Shown here in pieces: positions 39,946 to 48,841 of a DNA stretch of 64,000 nucleotides (within the stretch, counting starts at the first letter, position 1; every line of letters starts with the position of its first letter). Origin of the DNA: H17-190 sp034435615 (GTDB taxonomy: Bacteria > Chloroflexota > Dehalococcoidia > SM23-28-2 > HRBIN24); assembly GCA_034435615.1 (NCBI GenBank), contig DAOTWZ010000009.1, positions 1-64,000 on the forward strand. The letters run 5' to 3'. A program made the translations under genes and the position numbers. The notes beneath the pieces were generated by a model. It searched no databases, was not told the origin of the DNA, and saw only the letters and a list, made by a program, of their open reading frames with translations.

Positions 39946-42570
39946 ATGGCCGAGACACCGCTGCGGCGTCAGTATCTCGAGATCAAGCGTCGGTACCCTC
40001 ACGCCATCGTCTTCTTCCGCCTGGGCGACTTCTACGAGACGTTCGACGATGACGCCCGCACCGTGGCCCGGGAGCTCGAAATAGCCCTCACCTCCCGCCC
40101 GGTGGGCAAGGGGAAGCGGGTGCCGCTGGCCGGCGTCCCCCATCATGCCCTGGACTCCTACCTGGCGCGGCTCATCGCCAAGGGCTACAAGGTGGCCATC
40201 TGCGAGCAGGTGGAGCAGCCCGCGCCGGGCAGACGGCTCCTGGCCCGCGAGGTGGTGCGGGTGGTGACACCGGGCACCCTGGTGGAGGAGGGTCTCCTGG
40301 ACCAGCGCAGCAACAACTATCTGGCCGCCGTGGTGGCGGAGGGCGATGCGGCCGGCCTCGCCTATACGGACATCTCCACCGGGGAGTTCGCCTGTACCCA
40401 GTTGCCCCTGTCGGCCCTGGCCGTGGAGCTGGAGCGGCTGCGTCCGGCGGAGCTGCTGGCCCCCGTCGACCTGGAGCTGGGGGAGCACCCGGCCTGTCGC
40501 GGCCCCCTGCCGGAGGAGGCGTCGGACGGGGAATGGGCGGCGGGGAGGCTTCTCGCCCACTTCGGCGCCCCGGCGCTGGACGCCCTGGGCCTGGAGGGGA
40601 TGCCCCTGGCCACCCGGGCGGCCGCCGCCCTCCTGCGCTACCTGGAGGAGAACCAGCGGGCCGCCCTCCCCAACGTCTCCCGTCTCCTGGTCTACAACGC
40701 CAGCGCCTACATGCTCTTGGACGCCCAGACCCGCCGCAACCTGGAGATATTCCGCTCCCTCCGGGCCGAGGGCGGGGCCTCCCTCCTCTCCGTGCTGGAC
40801 CTCACCGGCACGGCCATGGGGGCACGGCTGCTGCGGCGCTGGCTGGGCCAGCCTCTGCTCGACATAAAGGCGATACGCCGTCGTCAGGACTGCGTGGAGC
40901 TCTTCCACAGCTCGGCGGTGCGACGCGGCCGCGTCGCCCAGGTCCTGGCCAAGATGCCGGACTTGGAGCGGCTCATGGGGCGCGTCGGCTCCGGGGTGGC
41001 CACTCCACGGGACCTGGTAGCCCTCGCCCGGGGGCTGGAGCTGGTGGAAGCGCTGCGGCAGGCCCTGGATTGGGACCTGGAGCGGCTCCCCCCCGGCTCC
41101 CGCGCCCTGCACGAAGAGCTGCTGGGGCGGCTCAGCCCCTGCGCCGATGTGGTGGCCCTGGTGCGGGGCGCCCTGGTAGACGACCCTCCCAACAGCTTCG
41201 ACGAAGGGGGCGTCATACGGGCTGGCCTCTCGGCGGAGCTGGACGAGGCTCGCGCCCTGGCCCAGGACGCCCGTCAGGTGCTGGCCGATCTGGAGCGGAG
41301 GGAACGTGAGCGCACCGGCATCAAGAGTCTGAAGCTGGGCTACAACAAGGTCTTCGGCTACTACATCGAGGTCTCCCGGCCTAACCTGCACCTGGTGCCG
41401 CCGGACTACGAGCGGCGCCAGACCCTGGTGGGGGGAGAACGCTTCGTCACGGCAGAGCTGCGGGAGCTGGAGTACCGCATCCTGCACGCCCGGGAGCGGC
41501 AGGTGGAGCTGGAGCGGGAGCTGTTCCAGCAGGTGTGCGGACAGGTGGCGGCGGCCGCCGACCGCGTCCTCCGCACAGCCGGGGCGGTGGCGGAGGTGGA
41601 CGTCTACTGCGCCCTGGCCGAAGCGGCCGCCCGCTACGGCTACGTCCGCCCCGAGGTGCACGAGGGGGACGAGATCTGGATCAAGGACGGTCGCCACCCC
41701 GTGGTGGAGCGGATGCTGGGGGAGGGGCAGTTCGTCCCCAACGATACCCATCTCTCCAGCGACGAGGCCCAGATAATCGTCCTCACGGGGCCCAACATGG
41801 CCGGCAAGTCCACCTACCTGCGGCAGGTGGCCCTCATCGTCCTCATGGCCCAGGTGGGGAGCTTCGTCCCCGCCGCCGCTGCCCGCATCGGCCTGGTGGA
41901 CCGCATATTCACCCGTATCGGCGCCGTGGACGATATAGCCGCCGGCCGCTCCACCTTCATGGTGGAGATGGTGGAGACGGCCGCCATCCTCCACAACGCC
42001 ACGCCCCGCTCCCTCCTGCTGTTCGACGAGATAGGCCGCGGCACCAGCACTTACGACGGCATGGCCATTGCCCGCGCCGTCGTGGAGTTCATCCACAACC
42101 GGCCGGAGGTGGCGGCCAAGACCCTCTTCGCCACCCACTATCACGAGCTGGTGGAGCTGGCATCCTTCCTGCCCCGGGTGCGCAACTACCACGTGGCGGT
42201 GGCGGAGGAGGGGGGCCGCGTGGTATTCCTCCACCGCGTCCTGCCCGGCGGCGCCGACCGCTCCTACGGCGTCCACGTGGCCCAGCTAGCGGGGCTGCCC
42301 CGGGCGGTGGTCTCCCGCGCCCAGGAGCTGCTGCAGGAGCTGGAGGCCAGGCGCGGGGGCGATGCGCGCCGCCCCCAGAGGCCGCCGGCCGTCCAGCTAC
42401 CCCTCCTGGTGCCCGGGCTGGAGCTACTGCAGGAGCTGGCGGAGCTGGAGGTGGACGGCATGAGCCCCTTGGAGGCCCTCACCAAGCTCTACGAGCTGCG
42501 GGAGAGGGCCCGCCAGGGGCTGGCGGAGGCGCCGCCACGGCGAGGGCAGGGGGGCCGGGGATGGCCATAA
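39946..42570 (+). CDS. mutS: DNA mismatch repair protein MutS
   Basis: Mismatch sensor ATPase, 874 residues. The mismatch-binding N-terminus has FFRLGDFYETF (about 24-34; the first Phe of F-x-E is represented in DFYETF). The connector, core and clamp domains follow. The ATPase domain has Walker A GPNMAGKSTYLRQ (about 615), Walker B LLLFDEIGRGTSTYDG (about 690) and FATHYHEL (about 728). The C-terminus (LEALTKLYELRERA) carries the usual dimer helix. Overlaps mutL by 10 bases. Confidence 0.96.
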   Translation: MAETPLRRQYLEIKRRYPHAIVFFRLGDFYETFDDDARTVARELEIALTSRPVGKGKRVPLAGVPHHALDSYLARLIAKGYKVAICEQVEQPAPGRRLLAREVVRVVTPGTLVEEGLLDQRSNNYLAAVVAEGDAAGLAYTDISTGEFACTQLPLSALAVELERLRPAELLAPVDLELGEHPACRGPLPEEASDGEWAAGRLLAHFGAPALDALGLEGMPLATRAAAALLRYLEENQRAALPNVSRLLVYNASAYMLLDAQTRRNLEIFRSLRAEGGASLLSVLDLTGTAMGARLLRRWLGQPLLDIKAIRRRQDCVELFHSSAVRRGRVAQVLAKMPDLERLMGRVGSGVATPRDLVALARGLELVEALRQALDWDLERLPPGSRALHEELLGRLSPCADVVALVRGALVDDPPNSFDEGGVIRAGLSAELDEARALAQDARQVLADLERRERERTGIKSLKLGYNKVFGYYIEVSRPNLHLVPPDYERRQTLVGGERFVTAELRELEYRILHARERQVELERELFQQVCGQVAAAADRVLRTAGAVAEVDVYCALAEAAARYGYVRPEVHEGDEIWIKDGRHPVVERMLGEGQFVPNDTHLSSDEAQIIVLTGPNMAGKSTYLRQVALIVLMAQVGSFVPAAAARIGLVDRIFTRIGAVDDIAAGRSTFMVEMVETAAILHNATPRSLLLFDEIGRGTSTYDGMAIARAVVEFIHNRPEVAAKTLFATHYHELVELASFLPRVRNYHVAVAEEGGRVVFLHRVLPGGADRSYGVHVAQLAGLPRAVVSRAQELLQELEARRGGDARRPQRPPAVQLPLLVPGLELLQELAELEVDGMSPLEALTKLYELRERARQGLAEAPPRRGQGGRGWP

Positions 42571-44264
42571 GGGTGCTGCCGCCGGAGGTGGCGGAGCGCA
42601 TCGCCGCCGGGGAGGTGGTGGAGCGGCCGGCCTCCGTGGTCAAGGAGCTGCTGGAGAACGCCCTGGACGCCGGCGCCCGCCGCATCGCCATCGAGGTCAG
42701 GGGTGGGGGGCTGGAGCTGGTGCGCGTCAGCGACGACGGCTGCGGCATTGCCGAGGAGGAGCTGGAGCTGGCCTTCGCCCGTCACGCCACCAGCAAGATA
42801 GCCAGCGCCGAAGACCTGTGGGCCATCGACACTCTGGGCTTCCGGGGCGAGGCCCTCCCCTCCATCGCCGCCGTGGCCGACGTGGAGCTGGCCTCCCGTC
42901 CCCCGGAGCGAGAGGAGGGGGCCTGGGTGCGGCTGGAGGGGGGACGGGTGGTGGCGAGGGGCCAGCGGGGGATGTCCCCGGGCACCGTGGTGACGGTGAC
43001 CGGTCTCTTCGCCCGGCACCCGGCGCGGCGCAAGTTCCTCCGCTCCCCCCAGGGGGAGGCCCAGGCCATCGCCCAGGTGGTCTCCCATTACGCCCTGGCC
43101 TATCCGGAGGTGCGACTCTCCCTGCTGGTGGACGGTCGACGCCTGCTGGCCACCCCGGGCTCCGGCGAACTGCGGGACGCCGTGGCCGCCGTCTACGGGG
43201 TTGAGACGGCGGGAGCCCTGCTCCCCGTGGACGGGGAGCACGAGGGGGTGCGGGTGGCCGGGCTGGTGGGGCCGCCCCATCTGCACCGGGCGGGCCGTGG
43301 CCAGCTCAGCTTCTTCGTCAACCGGCGCTGGGTGCAGAACCGTCGGCTGGCCTTCGCCCTGGAAGAGGCCTACCAGGGGCTGCTGCCCGCGGGCAGACAC
43401 CCGGTGGCGGTGCTGTCCCTCACTCTGCCGCCAGGGGAGGTGGACGTGAACGTCCACCCGGCCAAGGCGGAGGTGCGCTTCCGCCGGGAGGGAGCTGTGC
43501 TGGGAGCGGTGGCCAGGGCCACCCGCGCTGCCCTGGTGGCGGAGGCGCCGGTGCCCCGCCCGGCCGCCGCATCCCCTACCGCGGACGGGCGGGAGGCTCC
43601 CCTCCTCTGGCAGCGGGCCGCCTCCCCACCCCGCAGGAAGGAGGAGGCCGGCCCCCGCCCCCAGCAGCCGCCCTCGCCCACGCCCCGTCGCGTCCTCCCC
43701 CTGCTGCGAGTGGTGGGCCAGGTGGCCAACCTCTACATCGTGGCGGAGGGGCCAGACGGCATGTATCTGATAGACCAGCACGCCGCCCACGAGCGGGTTC
43801 TCTTCGAGGAGATAGCGGCGCAGCGGGCCAGGGGAAAGGTGGAGCGCCAGGGCCTTCTACCGCCCCTCCTCCTGGAGCTGACGCCGGCCCAGGCGGCGGC
43901 CCTGGAGGAGTGCGCCGGGGCCCTGACCGACCACGGCTTCGAGCTGGAGCCCTTCGGCGAGCGGGCCTACCTGCTGCGGTCGGTGCCCTCCCTCCTGGCC
44001 GCTCGGGGAGGCGACGTTCGGGAGGCAGTCCTCTCCCTGCTGGACCGCCTGCGGGAGGGGACTCCCCCGCCGCCGGACAGGGTGGCCATGACGCTGGCCT
44101 GCCACGCCGCCGTGCGGGCGGGCAAGGCTCTCTCCCTGGAGGAGATGCGGGAGCTGGTGCGCCGGCTGGAGGAGACGCAGACGCCCCATACCTGCCCTCA
44201 CGGCCGGCCTACCATGCTGCAGCTCACGGCCGATGCCCTGGCCCGTCAGTTCGGGCGGCGCTAG
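42561..44264 (+). CDS. mutL: DNA mismatch repair protein MutL
   Basis: GHL ATPase that couples mismatch recognition to strand removal; 567 residues from the ATG at 42561. N-terminal motifs: ELLENALDAGA (about 31), SDDGCGI (about 57) and GFRGEALPSI (about 94). The C-terminal domain contains DQHAAHERVLFEE, the endonuclease motif DQHA-x2-E-x4-E, and TCPHGRPT near the end, so this MutL should nick DNA itself, as in bacteria lacking MutH. Its TAG shares CTAG with speE. Confidence 0.95.
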   Translation: MAIRVLPPEVAERIAAGEVVERPASVVKELLENALDAGARRIAIEVRGGGLELVRVSDDGCGIAEEELELAFARHATSKIASAEDLWAIDTLGFRGEALPSIAAVADVELASRPPEREEGAWVRLEGGRVVARGQRGMSPGTVVTVTGLFARHPARRKFLRSPQGEAQAIAQVVSHYALAYPEVRLSLLVDGRRLLATPGSGELRDAVAAVYGVETAGALLPVDGEHEGVRVAGLVGPPHLHRAGRGQLSFFVNRRWVQNRRLAFALEEAYQGLLPAGRHPVAVLSLTLPPGEVDVNVHPAKAEVRFRREGAVLGAVARATRAALVAEAPVPRPAAASPTADGREAPLLWQRAASPPRRKEEAGPRPQQPPSPTPRRVLPLLRVVGQVANLYIVAEGPDGMYLIDQHAAHERVLFEEIAAQRARGKVERQGLLPPLLLELTPAQAAALEECAGALTDHGFELEPFGERAYLLRSVPSLLAARGGDVREAVLSLLDRLREGTPPPPDRVAMTLACHAAVRAGKALSLEEMRELVRRLEETQTPHTCPHGRPTMLQLTADALARQFGRR

Positions 44265-45157
44265 CGCTGGGGGATGCCCAGCCTCTCGGCCAGGTAAGGG
44301 GGGAGGGCCATGGAGGCCCGGTAGACCTCGTAGCTCAGGTATCTGACCTCGTCTTGCACCAGCGAGAGCCGACGGGCGAAGGTAGCGGGGGTCAGGCGGG
44401 GAAGGGGCCGCCCTGAGGCGAAGAGGAAGGCGAAGAGGCCCGCCTGGTAGGAGGGGACGACGGCGGTGTGCAGCCGCACGTGAGGGAAGACGGAGGAGAG
44501 CTCCTCCCTGAGCCGCCGCACCCACTCCGGCTGAAAGGTGAGGGAGCCGCTCTGAATGGAGAGGACGCCGCGCCCCCGCAGCGCCCGCTTCAGGTCCCGG
44601 AAGAAGGGCGCCGCATACAGGGGGCTGGAGGGGCCCTCATCGGTGGGGTCCGTCAGGTCTACGATGGCGACATCGAACTGACGACGGAAGCGGGCCACCC
44701 AGGCGAGGCCGTCGCCGATGATGACCTGAGCGCGGGGGTCGTCGAAGGCGCCGCGGGAGATGGAGGGCAGGAAACGGCGGCTCACCTGGATGACCCTTTC
44801 GTCCAGCTCCACCTGGACGGCCCGGCGGACGGTGGACATGGCGAGGGCGCGGCGCAGGGCGCCCCCATCGCCGCCGCCGATGACCAGGACGTCCCGCGGC
44901 CGGCCGTGGAGGAGGCAGGGGAGAAGGGCCACCATCTCATGATAGATGAACTCGTCGGCCTCGCTGGTCTGGACGATGCCGTCCAGCAGGAGGCTCCGCC
45001 CGAAGTTGCCGACATCGAAGACCTGTATGTGCTGGTAGGGGGTGCGCTCCTCGTGCAGGACGCGATGGACTCTCACCTGGGTACGGAGGTTCTCGTCCCA
45101 GTAAGAAGGCAATGACTCGGTGAACCAGAAAGGTCCGTCCTGGGAGGAGTCAGCCAT
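44261..45157 (-). CDS. speE: Polyamine aminopropyltransferase (spermidine synthase)
   Basis: Transfers an aminopropyl group from decarboxylated SAM to putrescine or a related amine. The 298 residues contain LLLDGIVQTSEADEFIYHEM (about 56-75), the SAM-site GGGDGGALRRAL (about 94) and the substrate-binding DLTDPTDEGPSSPLY (about 166). Overlaps the end of speD by eight bases. The two enzymes act in sequence: SpeD makes decarboxylated SAM and SpeE uses it. Confidence 0.94.
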   Translation of the reverse strand: MADSSQDGPFWFTESLPSYWDENLRTQVRVHRVLHEERTPYQHIQVFDVGNFGRSLLLDGIVQTSEADEFIYHEMVALLPCLLHGRPRDVLVIGGGDGGALRRALAMSTVRRAVQVELDERVIQVSRRFLPSISRGAFDDPRAQVIIGDGLAWVARFRRQFDVAIVDLTDPTDEGPSSPLYAAPFFRDLKRALRGRGVLSIQSGSLTFQPEWVRRLREELSSVFPHVRLHTAVVPSYQAGLFAFLFASGRPLPRLTPATFARRLSLVQDEVRYLSYEVYRASMALPPYLAERLGIPQR

Positions 45158-45560
45158 CGGGCGTCACCCCTGGGCCGCGGCGCACCTCCAGGAGCTGCTC
45201 CCGGCGGGCCCGCAGCGCCTCCCGCAGCAACTCCGTGGCCCGGTAGGGGTCCATGGTGCGGCCACAGGTGAAGACGTCCACGGCGGCGTAGCCCAGCTCT
45301 GGCCAGGTGTGGATGGATATGTGGGACTCGGCCAGCAGGGCGATGGCGGTGACCCCGTATGGCTTGAAGGCGTGGGACTTGATCCCCAGGAGGGTCCCGC
45401 CGCAGGCCTTTACGGCCTGCCGCAGCACCTGCACCAGGTAGCGCCGGGAGTTCAGGAGCTCGCGGTCGCACTCCCAGAGCTCGCAGAGCAGGTGGGTGCC
45501 CACGCCTACGCCGAGGGCGGTCCTCTCACGCTCTTTGGTGACGGTAGCGTACCTCTCCAT
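45150..45560 (-). CDS. speD: S-adenosylmethionine decarboxylase proenzyme, class 1B (SpeD)
   Basis: A 136-residue proenzyme of the short Thermotoga/Bacillus/archaeal type. The self-cleavage site lies in AESHISIHTWPE: Ser79 becomes the pyruvoyl group after cleavage from Glu78. Catalytic CGRTMDP (about 98) follows. The ATG at 45560 has GGGGAG upstream. Substrate SAM links it to the methionine synthase genes immediately upstream on the same strand. Confidence 0.94.
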   Translation of the reverse strand: MERYATVTKERERTALGVGVGTHLLCELWECDRELLNSRRYLVQVLRQAVKACGGTLLGIKSHAFKPYGVTAIALLAESHISIHTWPELGYAAVDVFTCGRTMDPYRATELLREALRARREQLLEVRRGPGVTPDG

Positions 45561-45630
45561 CTCCCCTCAGTCCGGTATCGCTTTTCGGCCTCCTCGCTGG
45601 GGCGGTGGCCAGGCCGGCGGGTAGCAGCGG

Positions 45631-46629
45631 CTACTCCAGGCCCAGCTCCCGCTTGACCATGCGCACCCCCTGCACCATGACGCGCAGCTTGGCCTCCGCC
45701 TCCTCCACCGTGCGGGTCTTGAGACCGCAGTCCGGCAGTATCCAGACCCGCTCCGGAGGAAGCAGACGGAGCACCCGCTTTATCCCCTCCACCACCTCCT
45801 CCACCGTCTCTATGCGGTGGTTGTGGACGTCCACCACTCCCGCTCCCAGGTCCTTGTCCGGGGCGTAAGGGTGCTGCTCCAGCAGCTTCAGGTACTCGAA
45901 GTTAGTGTTCTTGAAGGCGAGGTGGATCTGCTTGACGGGGAGCCGCAGCATCTCCGGGTAGATCTTCTCCACCTCGCCGTAGCAAATGTGGGTGTGGAAC
46001 TCGGCGTCGATCCCCTCCACCACGGCGCGGAAGGCCCCCACCGCCAGGTCGAAGTCCTCCTCCGGCCGGGTGTGGATGGCCGGCTCGTCTATCTGGATGT
46101 AGCGGCAGCCAGCGGCCACCAGCGCCTCCACCTCCTGACGGATGACGCGGGCCATGTCCATGACGGCGTCCCGGCGCGTCGGGTAGTACTCGTCGAAGGA
46201 CCACTCCACCATGGTGTAGGGGCCGGTGAGCATCCCCTTGACCGGGCGGTCGGTGAGGCCCTGGGCGAACTGCCACATCTCCACCGTCATGGGGCCGGGC
46301 CAGCGGAGGCGGTCGACGATGATGGGCTTGTGGTAGTAACGGTTGCCGTAGGAGCGCACCAGTCCGCCCAGGCGCATACCCTGGATGGGGGTGCCGCCTC
46401 GCTCTCCGGCGAAGTAGGCCACCATGTCGCCCCGCTCCTGCTCTCCGTGGACCAGGACGTCCAGCCCCACGTCTTCCTGGAGGCGGATCCAGAAGGCGGT
46501 GGCCTTGCGCTCCAGCTCCCGCAGCTCCGACAGCTCCAGCTTCCCCTGGGCGAGGGCGTTGCGGGCCCGCACCAGGTAGTCGGGCTTGGGATAGGAGCCC
46601 ACGGCGGAGGTGATCAGCGCCTGTGCCAT
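45631..46629 (-). CDS. Split MetE: catalytic (C-terminal type) methionine synthase domain
   Basis: A 332-residue barrel resembling the C-terminal half of cobalamin-independent methionine synthase. The zinc ligands are visible: HTHICYGE (about 215-222) gives the His-x-Cys pair and ILPDCGLKTR (about 303) the second cysteine; YIQIDEPAIH (about 176) binds homocysteine. It lacks the N-terminal half of E. coli MetE, which appears as the separate upstream gene. Stand-alone core-MetE proteins in other microbes use methyl donors other than folate, such as corrinoid proteins; which is used here is unknown. Confidence 0.82.
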   Translation of the reverse strand: MAQALITSAVGSYPKPDYLVRARNALAQGKLELSELRELERKATAFWIRLQEDVGLDVLVHGEQERGDMVAYFAGERGGTPIQGMRLGGLVRSYGNRYYHKPIIVDRLRWPGPMTVEMWQFAQGLTDRPVKGMLTGPYTMVEWSFDEYYPTRRDAVMDMARVIRQEVEALVAAGCRYIQIDEPAIHTRPEEDFDLAVGAFRAVVEGIDAEFHTHICYGEVEKIYPEMLRLPVKQIHLAFKNTNFEYLKLLEQHPYAPDKDLGAGVVDVHNHRIETVEEVVEGIKRVLRLLPPERVWILPDCGLKTRTVEEAEAKLRVMVQGVRMVKRELGLE

Positions 46630-46630
46630 C

Positions 46631-47626
46631 CTAGCTCTCTCCTATTCCCAACGCCTGGCGGGCGGCCTGGACACCCTCCACCAGGCGGCGCAGCTTGGCC
46701 TGGGCCACCTCCCGGGGCAGGAACTCAAGGCCACAGCTCGGGTTGAGGTAGAGACGCTCCGGGGGGCAGACCCGGCTGAGGTAACGCACCGCTCCCACTA
46801 TCTCCTCCACCGCCTCCAGCCGCGTGTTGCGCCCGTTGACGATGCCGGCCGCCAGCTTCTTGCCAGGGGGCAGGGGGTGCTGGCCCACCACCTGCCAGTT
46901 GATGGCGTAGGAGACCAGGTCCACACCGATGGTGGTGACGTAGGGCAGGGCCAGCAGCTCCCGATAGACCCTCTCCACGCTGCCGAACCAGGTGTAGAGG
47001 GCGGTCTCAGCGCGGACGCCCTCCAGCATGCGGCCCAGCGCCTTGGCAAGGAGAGGCATCTCCTCCGGGTGCTTCAGGATGAGGGGCTCGTTCACCTGGA
47101 TGATGGGGGCGCCAGCCTCGTCCAGCAGGCGCACCTCCCGGGCCAGGCAATCGGCCAGGGCCAGCACCAGGCGGGCGCGGTCGTTGTAGTGGGCGTCCTT
47201 GGAGAGGGCGGCCAGGGTGAAGGGGCCGGTGATGACCGCCTTTACTGGCCTGGGGCTGTGCTGGACGGCGAACTGGTAGTCCCGCAGGAGGATGGGCCCC
47301 TGCCACTCCACCTCTCCCTCCACCACCGGCTGGCGGAAGTACATATTGGTGTCCAGGTAGCGGACGAGCCCGTTTATGGAGATACCCTTGAGACGACGGG
47401 CGATGTAGGTCTGGTCGTCCTCCCAGCGGATCTGGCCGTCCGTGATAATGTCGATGCCGGCCTCCACCTGCTCCTGGATGACCTCCAGCGTCACCTCGTC
47501 CTCCACCCTCGCCAGCTCCTCGGTGTCGATCTCGCCCCGCTCGAAGCGGGCGATGGCTGCACGCAGGCGGGCCGGCCGCGGCCGGTTAGGTATTTTAGGG
47601 TAGTTCCCCACCACTGTAGTCAGCAT
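46631..47626 (-). CDS. Split MetE: N-terminal-type domain protein
   Basis: A 331-residue MetE-fold protein, one base before the catalytic-domain gene. Its blocks VGNYPKIPNRP (start), LYTWFGSVERVYREL (about 218), LAAGIVNGRNTRLEAVEE (about 262) and NPSCGLEFLPR (about 295) match the MetE N-terminal domain, in which GVVDGRN and SCSLLH are the counterparts. The His-x-Cys of the zinc site is absent, so it is probably not catalytic alone. The gene order reproduces the domain order of fused MetE, and a heterodimer is likely. A long leader precedes it. Confidence 0.75.
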   Translation of the reverse strand: MLTTVVGNYPKIPNRPRPARLRAAIARFERGEIDTEELARVEDEVTLEVIQEQVEAGIDIITDGQIRWEDDQTYIARRLKGISINGLVRYLDTNMYFRQPVVEGEVEWQGPILLRDYQFAVQHSPRPVKAVITGPFTLAALSKDAHYNDRARLVLALADCLAREVRLLDEAGAPIIQVNEPLILKHPEEMPLLAKALGRMLEGVRAETALYTWFGSVERVYRELLALPYVTTIGVDLVSYAINWQVVGQHPLPPGKKLAAGIVNGRNTRLEAVEEIVGAVRYLSRVCPPERLYLNPSCGLEFLPREVAQAKLRRLVEGVQAARQALGIGES

Positions 47627-47862
47627 CGGTCCAGTCCCTGCCGCGGGAGCGGGAGCCCCCTAGGTCTTCTCTCCCTCCCCCTGCCGGGCCCGGCGCTCCC
47701 CCACCGTCGCCCCCGGCCGCGGGGACGGGACGCCCGCACCACGGGGCCAGAATCGGAAGGGGATGGTCCTGCGCATGGGCCCGTACCGACTTTACACAGA
47801 GAGAGGGCCGAGCCCGACCTCGGAAGGCTTCGACCCCCAATGTTCTACTGTCTATTAGAACG
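47627..47862 (-). other. Long GC-rich mRNA leader of the split metE operon
   Basis: About 235 bases separate the predicted start point from the ATG. The 5' end forms a hairpin GTTCTA/TAGAAC (47861-47842), and several strong GC hairpins follow, including around 47690-47750. I cannot match it to SAM, SAH, cobalamin or T-box consensus sequences, and the ORF within it is low-complexity. A regulatory RNA for methionine is plausible but unproven. The remaining bases to 47966 show only the promoter. Confidence 0.35.
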
Positions 47863-47868
47863 TTATCG

Positions 47869-47897
47869 AGTGTAACAGGTGGGCTGGGCCCAGTCAA
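47869..47897 (-). promoter_or_regulatory. Promoter of the split metE operon
   Basis: TTGACT (47897-47892), a spacer of exactly 17 bases, and TACACT (47874-47869) on the minus strand, the best-formed sigma-70-type promoter in the window. Confidence 0.65.
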
Positions 47898-47966
47898 TCA
47901 CCCTTTCCCCCATCAGCGATGTCCTCCTGCCCGGCCGGGCGGCCGCCCCTGGCCGGGCCGCGGACG

Positions 47967-48470
47967 TCAGGGCTCCACGCTCACCCGCATGCCCTGTCGG
48001 TAGACTAGGGTGCCGCCCAGGTAGCCGCCCAGCATCAGGGCCAGGCAGCCCAGCGCCTGCAGGGCCAGGGGCGCCGGCGCTGTCCGTCCCCCGGGCCGGG
48101 CAGCCCTCAGCACCAGGCTCAGGGCAAAGAGCCCGGCGGCCGTCACCTGGGAGAGGAGATGATAGGTGGCCAGGCGGCGCTTGCGGGAGCCCGGCACCAT
48201 GGTCAGATAGTCCACCAACCCTGTCAGGGCGGTAGGGACGAGGACGCTCAGGGCGATGACCTGGTTATAGTAGGCTGCCCGCGGCAGTGCCGGGTCATCG
48301 CGCAGGCGGGAGGCCACGTCCAGGGCGAGAGCGGCCACGGGCAGCGCCATGGGGAAATGGGAGAGAAAGGGATGGCTGGGATGGCCCAGCGGCCGTCCCT
48401 GAACCACGTCCCGGACGGTCCACCGTCCGCCCGCTACAGGGATGCCGTCCCAAAGCCTCCGCAGCCGCAT
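47967..48470 (-). CDS. DUF2231 membrane protein
   Basis: A 167-residue protein with about four membrane segments. The family mark is GHPSHPFLSHFPMALPVAALALDV near residue 29, whose histidines are thought to bind a metal or haem. DUF2231 proteins occur near redox genes; their role is unclear. It is a single gene, with a 53-residue Cys-rich protein just upstream on the same strand. Confidence 0.78.
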   Translation of the reverse strand: MRLRRLWDGIPVAGGRWTVRDVVQGRPLGHPSHPFLSHFPMALPVAALALDVASRLRDDPALPRAAYYNQVIALSVLVPTALTGLVDYLTMVPGSRKRRLATYHLLSQVTAAGLFALSLVLRAARPGGRTAPAPLALQALGCLALMLGGYLGGTLVYRQGMRVSVEP

Positions 48471-48528
48471 GGGAGTGCTCGAGGATGCCGGGGGCCGGAG
48501 GGGCTACCCCTCCGGCCCCGGCCCTTGA

Positions 48529-48690
48529 CTAGCGCTGTTGCGCCTGTTGCAGCCCCTGCTGGATGTTCTGCTGGAGCTGCTGCATGTCCACGCCCGCTGC
48601 CTGGGCGGCCTCACGGAACTGCGAGAGGGTGATGTTGCGGGGATCGCCGTGGTTCTCCTCGAGCTGGCCGCAGCCACAGGTGACACACAT
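48529..48690 (-). CDS. Small Cys-rich protein (MCVTCGCG type)
   Basis: A 53-residue protein beginning MCVTCGCGQLEENHGDPRNI and ending in a glutamine-rich helix (MQQLQQNIQQGLQQAQQR). The N-terminal C-x2-C-x-C and His suggest metal binding. I choose the ATG at 48690 because GGGAGGTGGGG precedes it; an ATG at 48732 would add only a weak extension. Short proteins with this start are familiar to me from Chloroflexota, without a known function. Confidence 0.7.
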   Translation of the reverse strand: MCVTCGCGQLEENHGDPRNITLSQFREAAQAAGVDMQQLQQNIQQGLQQAQQR

Positions 48691-48724
48691 GGCCCCACCT
48701 CCCTTCCTCAGCTTGACGGGGGCC

Positions 48725-48733
48725 ATTATAGCA
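48725..48733 (-). promoter_or_regulatory. Extended -10 promoter of the small Cys-rich protein gene
   Basis: TGC-TATAAT on the minus strand, a canonical extended -10, about 35 bases before the ATG at 48690. A second TATACT lies at 48768-48763. The gap 48691-48841 also holds TAAAAT at 48819-48824 facing the amidase gene. Confidence 0.5.
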
Positions 48734-48841
48734 CCGGCCGTCCGGGAGTGGCCGGTCGCCAGTATATAGACTGCATTGCGAAAGCGGCTCGAAAGGGACG
48801 CCGCCGACGGGACGGTGCTAAAATGCCTGGGAGCAGGGGAC

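Noticed and set aside
39904..42276. A 790-codon open frame antisense to mutS
   Set aside because: Same cause. The sense strand has a complete MutS with all motifs.
47690..47770. Possible T-box antiterminator (TGGTGCGGGCG then CGTCCC) in the metE leader
   Set aside because: The required UGGNACCGCG core is not matched and I see no specifier loop, so I do not call a T-box.
47595..47897. A 100-codon open frame in the metE leader
   Set aside because: Low-complexity Pro/Gly/Arg product, covers the promoter, and lacks a ribosome site.
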